DNA of 64,000 bases. Source: Pyrrhosoma nymphula (taxonomy: Eukaryota > Arthropoda > Insecta > Odonata > Coenagrionidae). The notes under the pieces are model-generated. The model did no database searches, had not been told where the DNA came from, and saw only the letters and a program-made list of their open reading frames with translations. Every line of letters begins with the position of its first letter. Positions within the stretch are counted from its first letter, which is position 1. The stretch covers positions 52,675,559 through 52,739,558 of the forward strand of contig OY754332.1 of NCBI GenBank assembly GCA_963573305.1, given 5' to 3'. Of this stretch, positions 21,761 to 32,991 are shown piece after piece. The position numbers and the translations under genes were made by a program.

Positions 21761-22569
21761 ATTTTGAATGCAATTATACATGATTTCTCATCAGCATTAC
21801 ATGAATAATACCTATACAATTTAATTCTAATTAAACAACATACCTGAATGCTGAAGCTGAGCCAAGAGACACAAAGCATCCTGCCTCTTCAAGCACTAAA
21901 AGATCTTCGTTGATCGGTCAGCTGAAACATGACAGTCACACTCAGTGTGGTCTTCCCCAGTGGATCCATGTCCCTCACTCCTGCTGGAGAGATATCCAGT
22001 ATAACCAGAGTCATCTTGAAATGTACACAATCATTTCTTTCAAGGATTCAGATGCAATCAGCAAGTTCAAATATCCTACCTCTAATGCACTAGGTAGAAC
22101 TTGGCGACTTGTCAAAGAAATCAGGGCGGAAACATAAGCCAGTGGCAGACATCCAGTAGAATTACAAGCTCATCTCCTGTGTACACACATCAGTTTTTTT
22201 GAAGGAATCAAGTGCATAAAGAAGTGGCCAAACTCATCAACAGAACCCATATTCCAATGACCATTCCAAGATCAGAGTTATCAGCAGAGATCCTCCGGCA
22301 ACATCCTAGCATACCAGAGACATCAATCAAGGACTTTGCATTTTCTGCCTCAGTAGTCACAAATGGTTTTGGCTGTCAACCTTTCCTGGAGTGGATAAAA
22401 TCAATAACAATTAGTCATCCAGTGAGAGACCCTCTCAACACACACAAATGACATCAATGAATTCACAAACATACTAATCATACAATCATACTAATCTTTA
22501 CATCTGTACTAATCATACATCCTTATGAAAGGCATTTGTGATTGATGGTATTGCCTTAATGCTATGGGG
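21761..22569 (+). pseudogene. Probable LINE RT fragment (plus strand), weak
   Basis: Lies between the two minus-strand LINE copies. Plus-strand pieces KPVADIQ then NYKLISCVHTSVFLKES near 22135-22205 resemble the RT motif-1 block (PxSYRPISLT...). Upstream, SNALGRTWRLVKEIR and downstream ELSAEILRQHPSIPETSIKD are open but unrecognised. The assignment is tentative. Confidence 0.3.
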
Positions 22570-23331
22570 TAGTTTACTGATGATGAAAGAAGCTGCATGA
22601 TATGGTATTTTTTGTGACAGAGAGAGATGATTGTTTTATATGAATATTGTTATTTCTATGTGCATGGTATGGGTGGATTTGTTCGTTTGAATGGAAAATG
22701 ACAGGGTTTATTTGGAGGGGTGAAGTGGGCAGTGTACGGATTGACACCTGGAGCAAGGTATCCATAGCTTGCTTTTACGTGGGGAATGCTTTCCTGGCAG
22801 AGCAGACTTGCCCCCAAAATAAGATCCCGTATCAGAAATGACATTGCATTTCAGCACAGAAGAGAAGCTTCTGGATGCTAGGCCAGATTCTTATAAATTT
22901 GTCAGTGATAGGTCTTGAAGCTGTCTTTACTAATTGTGTGACCTAAGAATTTTGTATGTGACATCTATATGATTGGGTTGCCATTTACTGGTAGGAGAAT
23001 CCTCAAGTCTGGGGAGTATACTTGAGACAAAATTGTAAATATGTATATGGTTTTTTGGTTGCTTAGGTTTAGTTAATATGAGAGACACCACTGAGACATG
23101 TCGTACAAAGAAGTATTTGTCTGAGAGCTAAGGTTTCCTGAGCTATTTGGATGTTATTATACAACATTTAACATCAGCATATAATGAGGGCTGACTATTG
23201 GGTATGGATATTAAGAAATCGTTCATGAAGATTAGGAACAGGAGTGGCCTAAGGATGGAGCCAAGAAAGTTGGAGTTGTCACCTTGGTGAGCTGTAAGGG
23301 GTTTGGAGAGGATATTTATAGGTTCCAGCAA
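22570..23331 (-). pseudogene. LINE RT fragment, copy 2, includes the YADD-box region
   Basis: The minus strand at 23331-23143 reads GSILRPLLFLIFMNDFL then SLYADVKCCI, the RT B-to-C motif region with the second catalytic Asp of YADD changed to Val. Further left VNGNPII and FLGHTISKDSF match the thumb region also seen in copy 1. Stops are present. Together the two copies suggest two insertions of one family or a local duplication. Confidence 0.75.
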
Positions 23332-23883
23332 GGGTATGATTACAGTATCTGACCAATTGTTGCCGATCAGTACAGAAAGACCTTATTTAGAAAGAGCCAA
23401 AAAATCCAAATTTTAAAAATCCATAAACAATTAACGAGTGAGTTGTCAATGCTGATACTCTATAAAATGTGAGTACCCAATGATATCTTACTACAAAAAA
23501 ATATTAACTCTGATAAATTTCTCCTTCATGGTTTTTTTAATTTCTAAAAAGTGGAATTCTTCAATTTACGACCCCCTACTTTGGAGACCATTTAGACAGA
23601 TAAGATTTGCATAGGGAATTATAGCTATGAAACAATATTGTAGAAAAAAAGTACTGAAAAAAAATGATGCCAGTTCCAATCTTGTAGCATGATGCAGTCC
23701 AGAGATAATCAATTTAACGCAAACGTCTTCAAAGGGAAAAAAAACGTTACGTGATTCAAAACAAAAATGGCCGCCACATGTAAATGGTGTAAGATAATTT
23801 TTTTAAAAATCTGTTTGAACTTCCCGTTTGTGCAGTAAAAACATATAAAAACTTTTAAAAATTTAAAAAAGGTCAAGCAACCT
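23332..23883. other. No gene seen
   Basis: AT-rich non-coding sequence; no repeat noticed. Confidence 0.4.
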
Positions 23884-24072
23884 ACCTTGGATCTCTTCAT
23901 ATGGATTGACCTCTGAGCCTTGGATGAAATTTGCTCTGCCAGAGGATTTGCTAGTACGGCATCCTAAATACTTGCGAGTTTGCAGCGACCATTTTCTTAG
24001 AGAGATTACAAATACCAGACACCACGTGCGCTCTTTAAAATGGATGCCATTCCTTCGCAAAACGAAAGCCAT
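23884..24072 (-). CDS. Candidate first exon (about 62 codons) ending at a splice donor
   Basis: On the minus strand, ATG at 24072-24070 has a reasonable context (AAGCAGAATGG). The open frame is basic: MAFVLRRNGIHFKERTW, then SLRKWSLQTRKYLGC and SEVNPYEEIQ. It reaches ATCCAAG followed by GTAGGT, a good donor. No domain is recognised. It could be a true 5' exon of a gene running left or a chance frame. Confidence 0.3.
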
Positions 24073-24465
24073 TCTGCTTTGAAATACAACAAATAGCTAT
24101 GAAATGCCTGTGATTGCTATATTTTGAATTTAGTGGCGTAATAAACAAACACTACCTTTCTGTAATAGTGAACATTGCGAATTTTCCATACTTAGCTGAT
24201 GTGAGAGTGACATTGAAATGTACGATTTTTTTCAAAAATACATTTTTATAGAAATAAGTTAAATTTATTATTCTGGAAATAGTTTTACCCATTCAGAGAT
24301 TGAATTACTTTTTATGTATAACCAGGTTTTCTTGATTATCCTCAACCCCGAGTTCTTAATAATAATTAGTTGAACATAAAATAGCTAAGGGGCATTTACG
24401 AAATCATATGGTGAAGATCATTCTTTCAGTCCTGTATTTTCAACGGGCATTCTTTCGTACGCTGC
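24073..24465. other. No gene seen
   Basis: AT-rich; would hold the promoter if the minus-strand candidate exon is real, but no promoter element stands out. Confidence 0.35.
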
Positions 24466-26121
24466 ACTTGAGTCATGACGAAGAAATACGTAGATTTATG
24501 CATATATATATATATACGAATTTGGAAAATAAGTTTAGTTTTTACTATTTGTTGCAACAAAAACAGCCTTTCAATTGGGCATTCTTCATCAACATCTATA
24601 TAATATCCTGTAATCCAGGTCAAGGGTATGCTGCAGAGGGCGAGTTATCTTCAACATAATACTATATAATGAACCCGTTTCACGTATTTTATCCTTCATT
24701 TCACTTCCCTGCATAGGTTTCTTGTTCTAAATGCATTTCTCACATACTTTAAAAAAAGTTAACAAATTTATCTTATATCTATTATTACCTCTGTCAGAAA
24801 CGTCACGAGGGGCTTGTTTGGCGGGTTGAAGAACACACCGGCACTCTTCTCCATCGCCGCTAGAGCTGGTCAGGCGGATATACAAATTCTGTCTTATGAA
24901 ATATATCTACAAATAAATAAGTAGGTATACATTTCCATACTTAAAAAATATAAATTATATACCTCAAGGAAAAATAATGTTTATATTCACACAACAAGTA
25001 TTAACTCTATTTTTTATAATATGTTTTGGCGGGAAAACAACCCAACGACTTTCTAACTCTCGCCATTTAATCTAGTCAAGAAGAGATACGAATTCAATTT
25101 CAAGAAAGACATGAATCAATAAATTAAGATGCATTCCCTTTGGAAATGTCAGTTATATTTCTCCATTACTGTCAATTCCATTTAAATGGGATATGATGTT
25201 GAGATTATGCCCAATATTTGTAGCCTGACTTAAATTAACACTACTCAACTTGACTTGAGTCATGACGAAGAAATACGGCATATGTATACGAATTTTGAAA
25301 ATAAGTTTCGTATCAATTTATATTAGTTTTTACTATTTGTTGCAACAAAAACAGCCTTCCAATTGGGCATTCTTCATCAACATCTAAATAATATCCTGTA
25401 AGCCAGGTCAAGGGTATGCTGCAGAGGGCGAGTTATCTTCAACATAATACTATATAATGAACCCGTTTCACGTATTTTATCCTTCATTTCACTTCCCTGC
25501 ATAGGTTCCTTGTTCTAAATGCATTTCTTACATACTTTAAAAAAAGTTAACAAATTTATCTTATATCTATTATTACCTCTGTCAGAAACGTCACGAGGGG
25601 CTTGTTTGGCGGGTTGAAGAACACACCGGCACTCTTCTCCATCGCCGCTAGAGCTGGTCAGGCGGATATACAAATTCTGTCTTATGAAATATACCTACAA
25701 ATAAATAAGTAGGTATACATTTCCATACTTAAAAAATATAAATTATATACCTCAAGGAAAAATAATGTTTATATTCACACAACAAGTATTAACTCTATTT
25801 TTTATAATATGTTTTGGCGGGAAAACAACCCAACGACTTTCTAACTCTCGCCATTTAATCTAGTCAAGAAGAGATACGAATTCAATTTCAAGAAAGACAT
25901 AAATCAATAAATTAAGATGCATTTCCATACTTAAAAAATATAAATTATATACCTCAAGGAAAAATAATGTTTATATTCACACAACAAGTATTAACTCTAT
26001 TTTTTATAATATGTTTTGGCGGGAAAACAACCCAACGGCTTTCTTACTCTCGCCATTTAATCTAGTCAAGAAGAGATACGAATTAAATTTCAAGAAAGAC
26101 ATAAATCAATAAATTAAGATA
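24466..26121. repeat. Tandem repeat, 788-bp unit plus 202-bp partial unit
   Basis: A unit of about 788 bp starting CTTGAGTCATGACGAAG occurs at 24467 and again at about 25254, nearly identical throughout (CGTCACGAGGGGCTTGTTTG at 24801 and 25589). The stretch starting ATTTCCATACTTAAAAAATA appears a third time at 25921, 202 bp after its second copy. Near-identity shows recent unequal exchange or a satellite in the making. Confidence 0.95.
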
Positions 26122-26303
26122 CATTCCCTTGGGAAATGTCAGTTATATTTTTCCATTACTGTCAATTCCATTTATATAGGATATGATGTTCAGCTTATGC
26201 CCTATATTTGTAGCATGACTTAAATTAACACAACTCAACTTGACTCGTTTTAATGGCGATAGTTAGAAAGCCGTTGGGTTGTTTTTCCCTCCAAAACATG
26301 CTT
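25996..26303. repeat. Inverted copy ending the tandem array
   Basis: AACAACCCAACGGCTTTCTT near 26025 is mirrored by AGAAAGCCGTTGGGTTGTTT near 26264, so the last unit and an inverted partial copy can form a hairpin with a loop of about 180 bp. The repeating unit may derive from an inverted-repeat transposon whose end begins near ATGGCGATAGTTAG. Confidence 0.7.
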
Positions 26304-26699
26304 ATAGAAAATTGAAATCAATAAATTAATATGTATACCCTAATAAATCGCTGATACTTTTTATCCATTATAATAGGATACCCCAATGAAAATCTTAATA
26401 GTCCTAGGGACTCGGATGGATTCCAATATGGAGGATTCATTAATTTCCTCGAAGGCATGCGAGTCCTGGAGAGTCAGGGACTGGTGAGGATTGTTCATGG
26501 CCTTAGTACATAATAATTATAATCCCACTACGTTATAATCAAATAAAGTATTTATTAATTCATACAAAATGCAAAAACTCTCATCATATATTTTTGCGTA
26601 TGCCCTATATAGTTGTAGGATGACTTATTGGATTGTGTCAATTAATAAACTGTTTACATTACTATAACTATTTCTACGCTAGTAACTTGAAAGCTAGTA
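26304..26699. other. No gene seen
   Basis: Non-coding spacer between two repeat arrays. Confidence 0.4.
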
Positions 26700-27165
26700 G
26701 CCCCACAAGGCGCCTTACCAAAGGCAAGGCACTGCCTTCAAAAGGCACGAAATAGGCTCCTTGGCATTATATCTTAAATGCGCCTTTTTAGGTGCCTTAA
26801 AAAGACACCTCCAATAGGCACCATGAAGGCAAAAATGAGGCACACCGCCTCCTAAAAGGTGCCTTTTATGCGCCTTCCCGAAGGCAAGGTAGGTATAGAC
26901 AATGCCTTCAAAAGGCATAAAATAAGCGCCTCCAAAGGTGCCTTGGTACTATACCTCCAATAGGCACCATTAAGGCACAACTGAGGTACACTGCCTCTTA
27001 AAAGGTGCCTTTTATGCACATTCCCGAAGGCAAGGTATATAGGCACTGCCTTCAAAAGGTACAAAATAAGCACCTTGGTATTTATATGCATATCCAATAA
27101 GGCGCATAATAGGCGCCTTGAAAGGTAAAAAGGCACTAGTTCTTGCCTAAGGCTCCCAAAAGGCG
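26700..27165. repeat. GGYGCC-rich tandem array
   Basis: Dozens of AAGGCGCCTT, AAGGTGCCTT and AAGGCA motifs. Longer units recur at 144-172-bp spacing: CCTTCAAAAGGCACGAAAT at 26733, a close copy at 26905 and another at 27049; CACCATGAAGGC at 26819 and CACCATTAAGGC at 26965. Most motifs are themselves palindromic, so the array can fold heavily. Long minus-strand open frames here are by-products of repetition. Confidence 0.85.
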
Positions 27166-27232
27166 CCTCTTGTGGATAGTGTGCTACGTGGGACCATTAT
27201 TCGACCCTAGTAACTCTTGCGTGGTAAAAAAC

Positions 27233-27406
27233 CAGAGGCGGCTCCAGACAGGAGGTTCGGGGGGGGACCAGTGGCTCTTGAGGTATGGAATACCCCCCTG
27301 GAAAAGGGGAGTTCGTGGGTCTCGTCCCAGAAATTCGTAACTAACTATGTGCTAAATGGTTTTTTTGGGGTGGTGCCCCTACTGTCCCCCCTTGGGGCCG
27401 CCAATG
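27233..27406. mobile_element. hAT-like MITE (174 bp)
   Basis: Flanked by TAAAAAAC (27225-27232) and TAAACAAC (27407-27414), an 8-bp duplication with one mismatch. Ends CAGAGGCGGCTCCAG and the complement of CATTGGCGGCCCCAAG. Size of target and CANNGGCGGC ends fit hAT. Confidence 0.75.
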
Positions 27407-27414
27407 TAAACAAC

Positions 27415-27847
27415 AAACATCCACTACATTTTATCACAATTTCTATTATTTTCATCAAATTTTTATTTAGCTGTTTAAGCGAAATTTCCAAATTTCATTT
27501 GGTCCCCTTGCGTTATTTCATCTTCTTACTCTATAATAACCATAATATAGATTTAACTGTGCAGTTCATGCTGGCAAAATGGTTGTTCAAATCGTTCAAT
27601 AGTTTTTCCTCTGATTCATAATTTTCTTTCTCTAGTAAGACTACACAGTCTAGGGAAACTATAGTTATACAGGCAGACAATGGTTTCTCATATTCCTATT
27701 CCTTGATGAAGTGATAACTCAAGTATCATTTCACTGCACTGGCTACATAGGTGTATACACATATGGCTACACAACCATACTTGTACCTGACTTATCAGTG
27801 GTGTAGGCTATAAGACTAAGTATGCTCTTCCCTCTTGGGCTCGGGCC
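27415..27847. other. No gene seen; probable LINE 5' UTR at right
   Basis: AT-rich left part; the last 60-100 bp likely belongs to the untranslated leader of the LINE that follows. Confidence 0.35.
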
Positions 27848-28206
27848 ATGGACTCCCCAGCAAGGAGGAGGACGTGGACTCAAGAAGCCTCCAAAAACAC
27901 AGTGGGGAGCATGGCATCTAAGATGCAAGGTCTCTCCACTCTCTCCAAGTGCAGCGGGGCAGCTAGGAAGAGGAGGCAAAAGAGACAGCAAGCCCTGGCT
28001 GCCAGAAATAATAGGGGACCCCCATCAGGAAATAGAGGAACTCTATCGCAGAGCCCTGACAAGGTCCGGGTGGGGGAACGACCCAATGAAAGACATGGAA
28101 AGAGGGCAAGGACCCCTGGTGACAAGCCCAAATCCCAGGACCCCAAGAAGCCCAAGGCCACCTAGGTTGGACGCTCATACGCAGAGACAATAAAGGTGGT
28201 AAGAAG
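27848..28206 (+). pseudogene. LINE ORF1, basic N-terminal part
   Basis: Frame of about 105 codons starting MDSPARRRTWTQEASKN. It is rich in Arg/Lys (ARKRRQKRQQALAARNNRG, GKRARTPGDKPKSQDPKKP) as expected for the nucleic-acid-binding start of a LINE ORF1. After a stop the same frame continues GRSYAETIKVVRR into the start of the DUF4780-type domain, which is now in another frame. One stop and one frameshift therefore separate the parts of an original single ORF1. Confidence 0.55.
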
Positions 28207-28749
28207 ATGGCCATCATCCCCTCAAGCTACCCTGAGACAACTATATCTCAGGGTTGGTATGAGAAAATTGACCTTAAAATCACTATGGTCTGGGATGCCA
28301 TCCCTCATGGACAGAAAGTGCCCATCTTTGAAGGGACATGTAAACTCAAGGGGGGGGCCATGGAAATAATGTGCGCCAACACCTTTACAGTAGACTGGTT
28401 AAAGGAAATGGCAGCTCAACTGGAAGAGATTGAGGGAGTCTCCTTCCCGGTAGTAGATGCTGACTCCCTCATCAAAAGGAGGTGGCTGATGGTTTGGGTC
28501 CCTGAACCGACTCGGCTAAGCGCCGGGGACCTCATCAGCCGAATTATGAAGGTCAACTCGGGTCTAAGGACATACCTGTGGAGGGTTTACGATCAAAGTG
28601 AGGCTGAAAAGAGTGCTCGCTTCATCTTAGGTGTGGACGAGCCCTCTGCAGAGAGGATCTCGAGCCCGAATTTTATCAAATCTGTCGGTCTACAAAGGGC
28701 CGACTACAAGCTTCTGGGGAGGGTGGAGCCGACGATGGACACAGACTAA
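28207..28749 (+). CDS. LINE ORF1, DUF4780-type domain (180 aa)
   Basis: Open 180-residue frame starting MAIIPSSYPETTISQGWYE. It continues with FTVDWLKEMAAQL, then SLIKRRWLMVWVPEPTRL, and ends VGLQRADYKLLGRVEP. The pattern (AIxPxxYPE...; ...DWL...; ...VWVP...) matches the DUF4780 domain found in arthropod I/R1/Jockey-type LINE ORF1 proteins, whose biochemical role is not settled. ORF2 follows after 72 bp. Frame integrity suggests moderate age. The family call is from memory of the domain pattern. Confidence 0.65.
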   Translation: MAIIPSSYPETTISQGWYEKIDLKITMVWDAIPHGQKVPIFEGTCKLKGGAMEIMCANTFTVDWLKEMAAQLEEIEGVSFPVVDADSLIKRRWLMVWVPEPTRLSAGDLISRIMKVNSGLRTYLWRVYDQSEAEKSARFILGVDEPSAERISSPNFIKSVGLQRADYKLLGRVEPTMDTD

Positions 28750-28821
28750 GGGCTGGGAAATCCGATGTGGAGCCATCCGCGGGAGAAAATGAGGCAGCAG
28801 GGGGTGAAGGGAAGTCGTAGT

Positions 28822-29236
28822 GATGGCGGAGCTGACCTTCCTCCAAATCAACCTGCAGCATTGTAGAGCTGCCTCGGGGATTCTGCAGAGGAATCTCTCG
28901 GAAGAAGGAGTCAATTGGTAGCCCTAATTTAGGAACCCTGGGTTCACAAGGGCAAAATCAGACAACTAGGTGGGACACGAGGCAGGTTGTTTTAATGTAG
29001 GTACTACATCTCAAATACCGAGATCGTGCATATATGTAAAAGGGGTGAAAAGGTACCTTAACCACAATTCTGCTCCGGAGATTGTGGCCTGCTCCACATA
29101 TCTTCCATATGACTCTCCAGAACATCCACCATCTCTTGAACTAGAAGGAACTGGCGAAAGAATGTTGTGTTAGGAACTGGGACCTCCTGGTCGGATGTGA
29201 CGCCAACTACAGGCATCCCATATGGTACATAGAGAA
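28822..29236 (+). pseudogene. LINE ORF2 start: AP-like endonuclease, truncated
   Basis: ORF2 begins MAELTFLQINLQHCRAAS, the typical start of an exonuclease-endonuclease-phosphatase domain. Frames then break: WVHKGKIRQL, VGTTSQIPRSCIYVKG, IVACSTYLPYDSPEHPP and finally a GCDANYRHP-like block near 29200-29225. Sequence identity to the family stops near 29236, so the remaining endonuclease, all of RT and the 3' end are missing. Loss of the 3' part is opposite to the usual 5' truncation of LINEs. Confidence 0.75.
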
Positions 29237-30250
29237 TATTGTATGTCGATATGTTTGCTTATGGTCTCTATTGGTCGATATTTCGAATTTTGGTCCAAAT
29301 CGCTCTATATTTTGGGGCAGGGTCTATATTTTGGATCAAAGGTAAGCTACAATTTACACTGAAGCAGCCGGCACTGCACTGCGAAGTTTGAATATGGGCG
29401 CCGCGGCCAGACACTGCTGCTTTGTTCGTCTGCTTCGCAACATTTTTTTAATCCTAAGAAAACCTCTCATATGAGAGGTTTATTTCAGCAGGTTGTTAGA
29501 CCAAATTTAATGCAATATCATTATTGCATCTGAAACGAAATCCTTGAACTATGTCTTCCCTTAAATGAAAAACTTATGCATTTATACAACAACAAGCTAC
29601 TATGATCTCATTACTCTCTTCTTTCAATTTTATCCAGTTGATTCTTCAATTCTCCACCTTCTGATAGCTCTCTAAACTCAGCTGTATCTCCATCTGTGTC
29701 CATTTTTCACCCAACCTTACACTGAAACTGAATTGAAATCATTAATTTCTAAACTAAGTAAAAACGATGTGAAGGCATTAATGACATTCTAGCCATCATA
29801 ACCTTCCTTGTATATACCTAATGATATTAAAAATTCTTTGCTAATTTTATTCAGGTTGTTTGAGCAAGATTTTTCCTTAGTCATAATCGAGACCATATTC
29901 AAATTTTATTTTTTAATAAAAACAACTGTGAGAATCTTGAAAAAAAATAGAGTACCTTTGATGATGTAAAACTTGGCTTTAAATTGCTGAATTTCTCAGT
30001 AATCAACTAAATATACATGTATATGGTCTTAATTTGTTAACTTGAGTCATTGATTTATTTTTTTAATCGAGGAAAAAACGAAGTACAAACAGTTAAATTT
30101 CATGAGAGATCTTTGAGTTATAAACTCCTCATTTTTTAAATGGTCTCTCTGGAGTGCAGACCCATCACCAGATTGTCTCTCCCTGGCATTTTAGTTGGTT
30201 GAGGTCTGTTGAGTCTGGAGTATCTCCACAACCCTGCTGGAAATCTCTAC
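29237..30250. other. No gene seen
   Basis: AT-rich non-coding sequence with a short GC-rich island near 29360-29430 and a perfect palindrome at 29460-29481. Confidence 0.4.
29460..29481. repeat. Perfect 22-bp palindrome
   Basis: AAACCTCTCAT followed directly by its complement ATGAGAGGTTT, with no spacer. Confidence 0.85.
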
Positions 30251-30510
30251 TGAATTCAATAGAAAAAATGTACTGAAATGAACTGAATTCTCCTGAATTA
30301 TAATGAACTCTAATGAACTTGGGGCAATAGGGTACTGAACTCAACTGAACAGATTCCAGTTGCCTACTGCAATGAACTGAACTCCAACTGAAGAGTGTTC
30401 AGTTGCCTACTGAAATGAACTGAACTCCACTGAATTCTATTTTTTCAACTGAAGAGCATTCAGTTGCATCCTGAAATGAACTGAACTCAACTGAAATGTA
30501 CAGAAATCTT
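30251..30510. repeat. TGAACT-rich tandem repeat
   Basis: Many TGAACTGAACTC motifs. The block CAGTTGCCTACTGCAATGAA recurs at about 30357, 30400 and 30461 with spacings of roughly 43 and 61 bp. A degenerate minisatellite. Confidence 0.8.
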
Positions 30511-30717
30511 GTTTTTGGTTCCTGCAAATGAGAATCCATGCCCTTTCTGAAATAAATGGTTTTCCTGGTGACTTCAAAGATAAAATCTATTAAACATCTG
30601 CCCATCGTTTTAGGAAAACACATTTCAAGAATTGGTAGAGCGATTCTTTTAATTATGATATTCGTAATACAAATTATTAAAAATCACTTAAATACATAGA
30701 CAAATGAACTGAGGGAA

Positions 30718-32991
30718 TTAATCTGTTTCATAACTATTGGGCATTTCAGCAACCATATATGTTTCAATGACATCAATCATGATGCACTTGTGCATAACAT
30801 CCTTAATGAAAACAGCAGCCAAAGCACCTTCTTTATCACATAAAAAAAATATTTTGCAGAAGCTCTGATAGGAATCTTTCACTAAAGGCTCAGTGAGAAT
30901 TTTGAAACACTTGACTTTAGTACACAAAATAAATTTTCTTCGTCTTTGCAAATAGTCAGAATTTCTCCTATTCTTCCATCTCTTAGACTGACAATTCTGT
31001 CATTCCTATGCTCCAATTGAATGTATTTCACTCTCTTTACATTGATAGAACCCTTTAGAACTTGTGAGTACTCCACCAGAGAGCCCACATTCACCTCCAA
31101 ATCAGTGAGAATTTTTACTTCATCGTAATTTAGGACAAAATATTGGCCACACATTACAAGTCTATACAGTCAGTCACTTTTTCAGCAGTGGATACCATAG
31201 CACTGACTCACAATATGACACTACATTTTCATTTACATTTCTCATTCTTTGAACTGGCATTGATTAAAATAAAATAAAATTACTAGAAATTTGCTGTGCA
31301 ACTCCTTTTGGTCCCTTAATATTTTGCAATAAATGTCTGTCAGGATTTTCAAATGGGAATGTGTAATGAGCCCATAAAGGACCCCAGTCTCTGATACTAG
31401 GTGCCAAATGCAAGAGCAAATGGACATTAAAAGTCATTTTTTGTTTTCCATAAAGTCACTCCATCCTATGGACAAACTCATACAAAAGCACATTTATCTC
31501 CTCAGGAAGTATGGACTTTGATAGGAGCACATAAGTTGTTTCTACTAAAATCACCCAATGTTGCAAGTACTGCTGTGAAAGTATGCCTTCCAAACATGGT
31601 AAGCTGTAAAATAACAGCCAGTTCTTCCACTCCGTAGCCTTCCAATACTGTCTTTGATTTAATGACCTTGGTAGCCTTGATATACATTTAGGAGGTTGAA
31701 TGCCACTTAACCTCCTGTTTATAACTGCCTAAGTCATTGGATTCCCTATATAATAATCTTTGCCTGAGTCTTCACACCACATACATCAATCTTTACCTGC
31801 AGATCTGTCTCACAACACCCAAACAAAGAGCATGCATGTAGTCAGGTCCAAACCCTTGCACTACATTAAATAGGGGCAAATTTAACAGAGGAGAAGGGGC
31901 CTTTCACTCCCTTAATAATGAATTTTTTCTTCAATGCTTTCTGCATGTGCCTTTCCATGCCTTCAGAAGTCCTCTCTTTGACCACCTCTTCCCGCACAGG
32001 ATACCTTACTTGTCCCTCAAACCAATCCCCACTATGGTAACACCAGCCACAACCCATTAAATTGAGTAGTGCATTGCACTATCGGTCTGGCAACAGAGTC
32101 GACACAGCAGCATACACATACATTTTTGATGCACTTTTTCATTATTTCTCATCCATACCACCCCAAAATGGTAGAGCCTCTGAGCTTGTTTGACAAATTC
32201 TTGCAGGAAGAGATCGATTTTAGGCTCACATGAAGCAACCCAAGCACCACAAAGGAGAAGATTCCTACTTCAATCCTCAGGAGAAAGTTTATTGACCATT
32301 AGAGAATACCATCAGAAATATCCTCCAAAGCTGATGGATTCTCCTTAGTGACTGAATCCCGATACCTTTGTGGGTTCTCCAGGGTTGTAAGTTTTTCAGT
32401 TGCTGATCTATATCAAGGGTCAAGAAGAAGTCTTGTGTCTTTCTCAGACAAGCATTTTTGGCAGCCTGGACAGTTATCAGAAGGAATTGCAACACTTGGT
32501 TTTCCTCCCACGTAAGACACACAAAACTTACAATAATGATGTCGGGTAACTTTACCAGTGACAGTCAACTACTTTTTTAAACAAAAACTTTCTTTCGGGA
32601 AGAACATGTTTGCCAAAATTGTGTTAATCAGCGTTACCAAATCAGAAACCGCAACATATGATAAAGAGTGATGAACGGTAAATGCTAAGGCTAAAAGATA
32701 AATTTCATTTTCCAATGACACAGAGGTAAAATTTACCGTTGATTTCTTTAAAAAATTTGTCAAGATCTCATCAACCTTGTCAACATCAGCAGTCCCACTA
32801 TTAATATCGGCTCGGCATTTGTCTAATTCTTCCTGGTGATCAGAAGGTATGTCTTCTAGTATGGATGCATTGTCGGATTCATAATCTTCATAAGCTCCTT
32901 CATCTTCATCCTCTTCATCGTTCTCCTCATCAATTCCATTGGATGCGTCACTTCCAATACCATCTATGTATCCCTCGTGAGGCACCTATAA
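30718..32991 (-). pseudogene. EnSpm/CACTA-like (TNP2-type) transposase relic
   Basis: Minus-strand protein pieces appear in family order across 2.3 kb. First comes an acidic N-terminus at 32985-32750 (EENDEEDEDEGAYEDYESD), then a helical block LALAFTVHHSLSYVAVSDL. Near 32250-32060 are LLCGAWVASCEPKIDLFLQE and QRLYHFGVVWMRNN. At 32057-31866 are GCGWCYHSGDW and IIKGVKGPFSS, followed by VVQGFGPDYMHALCLGVVRQ near 31860-31800. ATEWKNW-like and LLHLAPSIRDWGPL-like blocks in shifted frames lie near 31640-31360. The C-terminal module follows (MCGQYFVLNYDEVKI, RDGRIGEILTICKDEENL, then AEMPNSYETD). Stops and frameshifts abound. The first visible exon is preceded by CTTTTTATAG, an acceptor, so the gene had an intron. 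Terminal repeats were not found. Confidence 0.75.

Noticed and set aside
26715..27136. Two long minus-strand open frames with similar peptides
   Set aside because: Their similarity comes from the tandem array in the DNA; no start, splice or codon evidence.
27880..28217. Minus-strand open frames opposite LINE ORF1
   Set aside because: Shadows of a GC-rich coding region on the plus strand.
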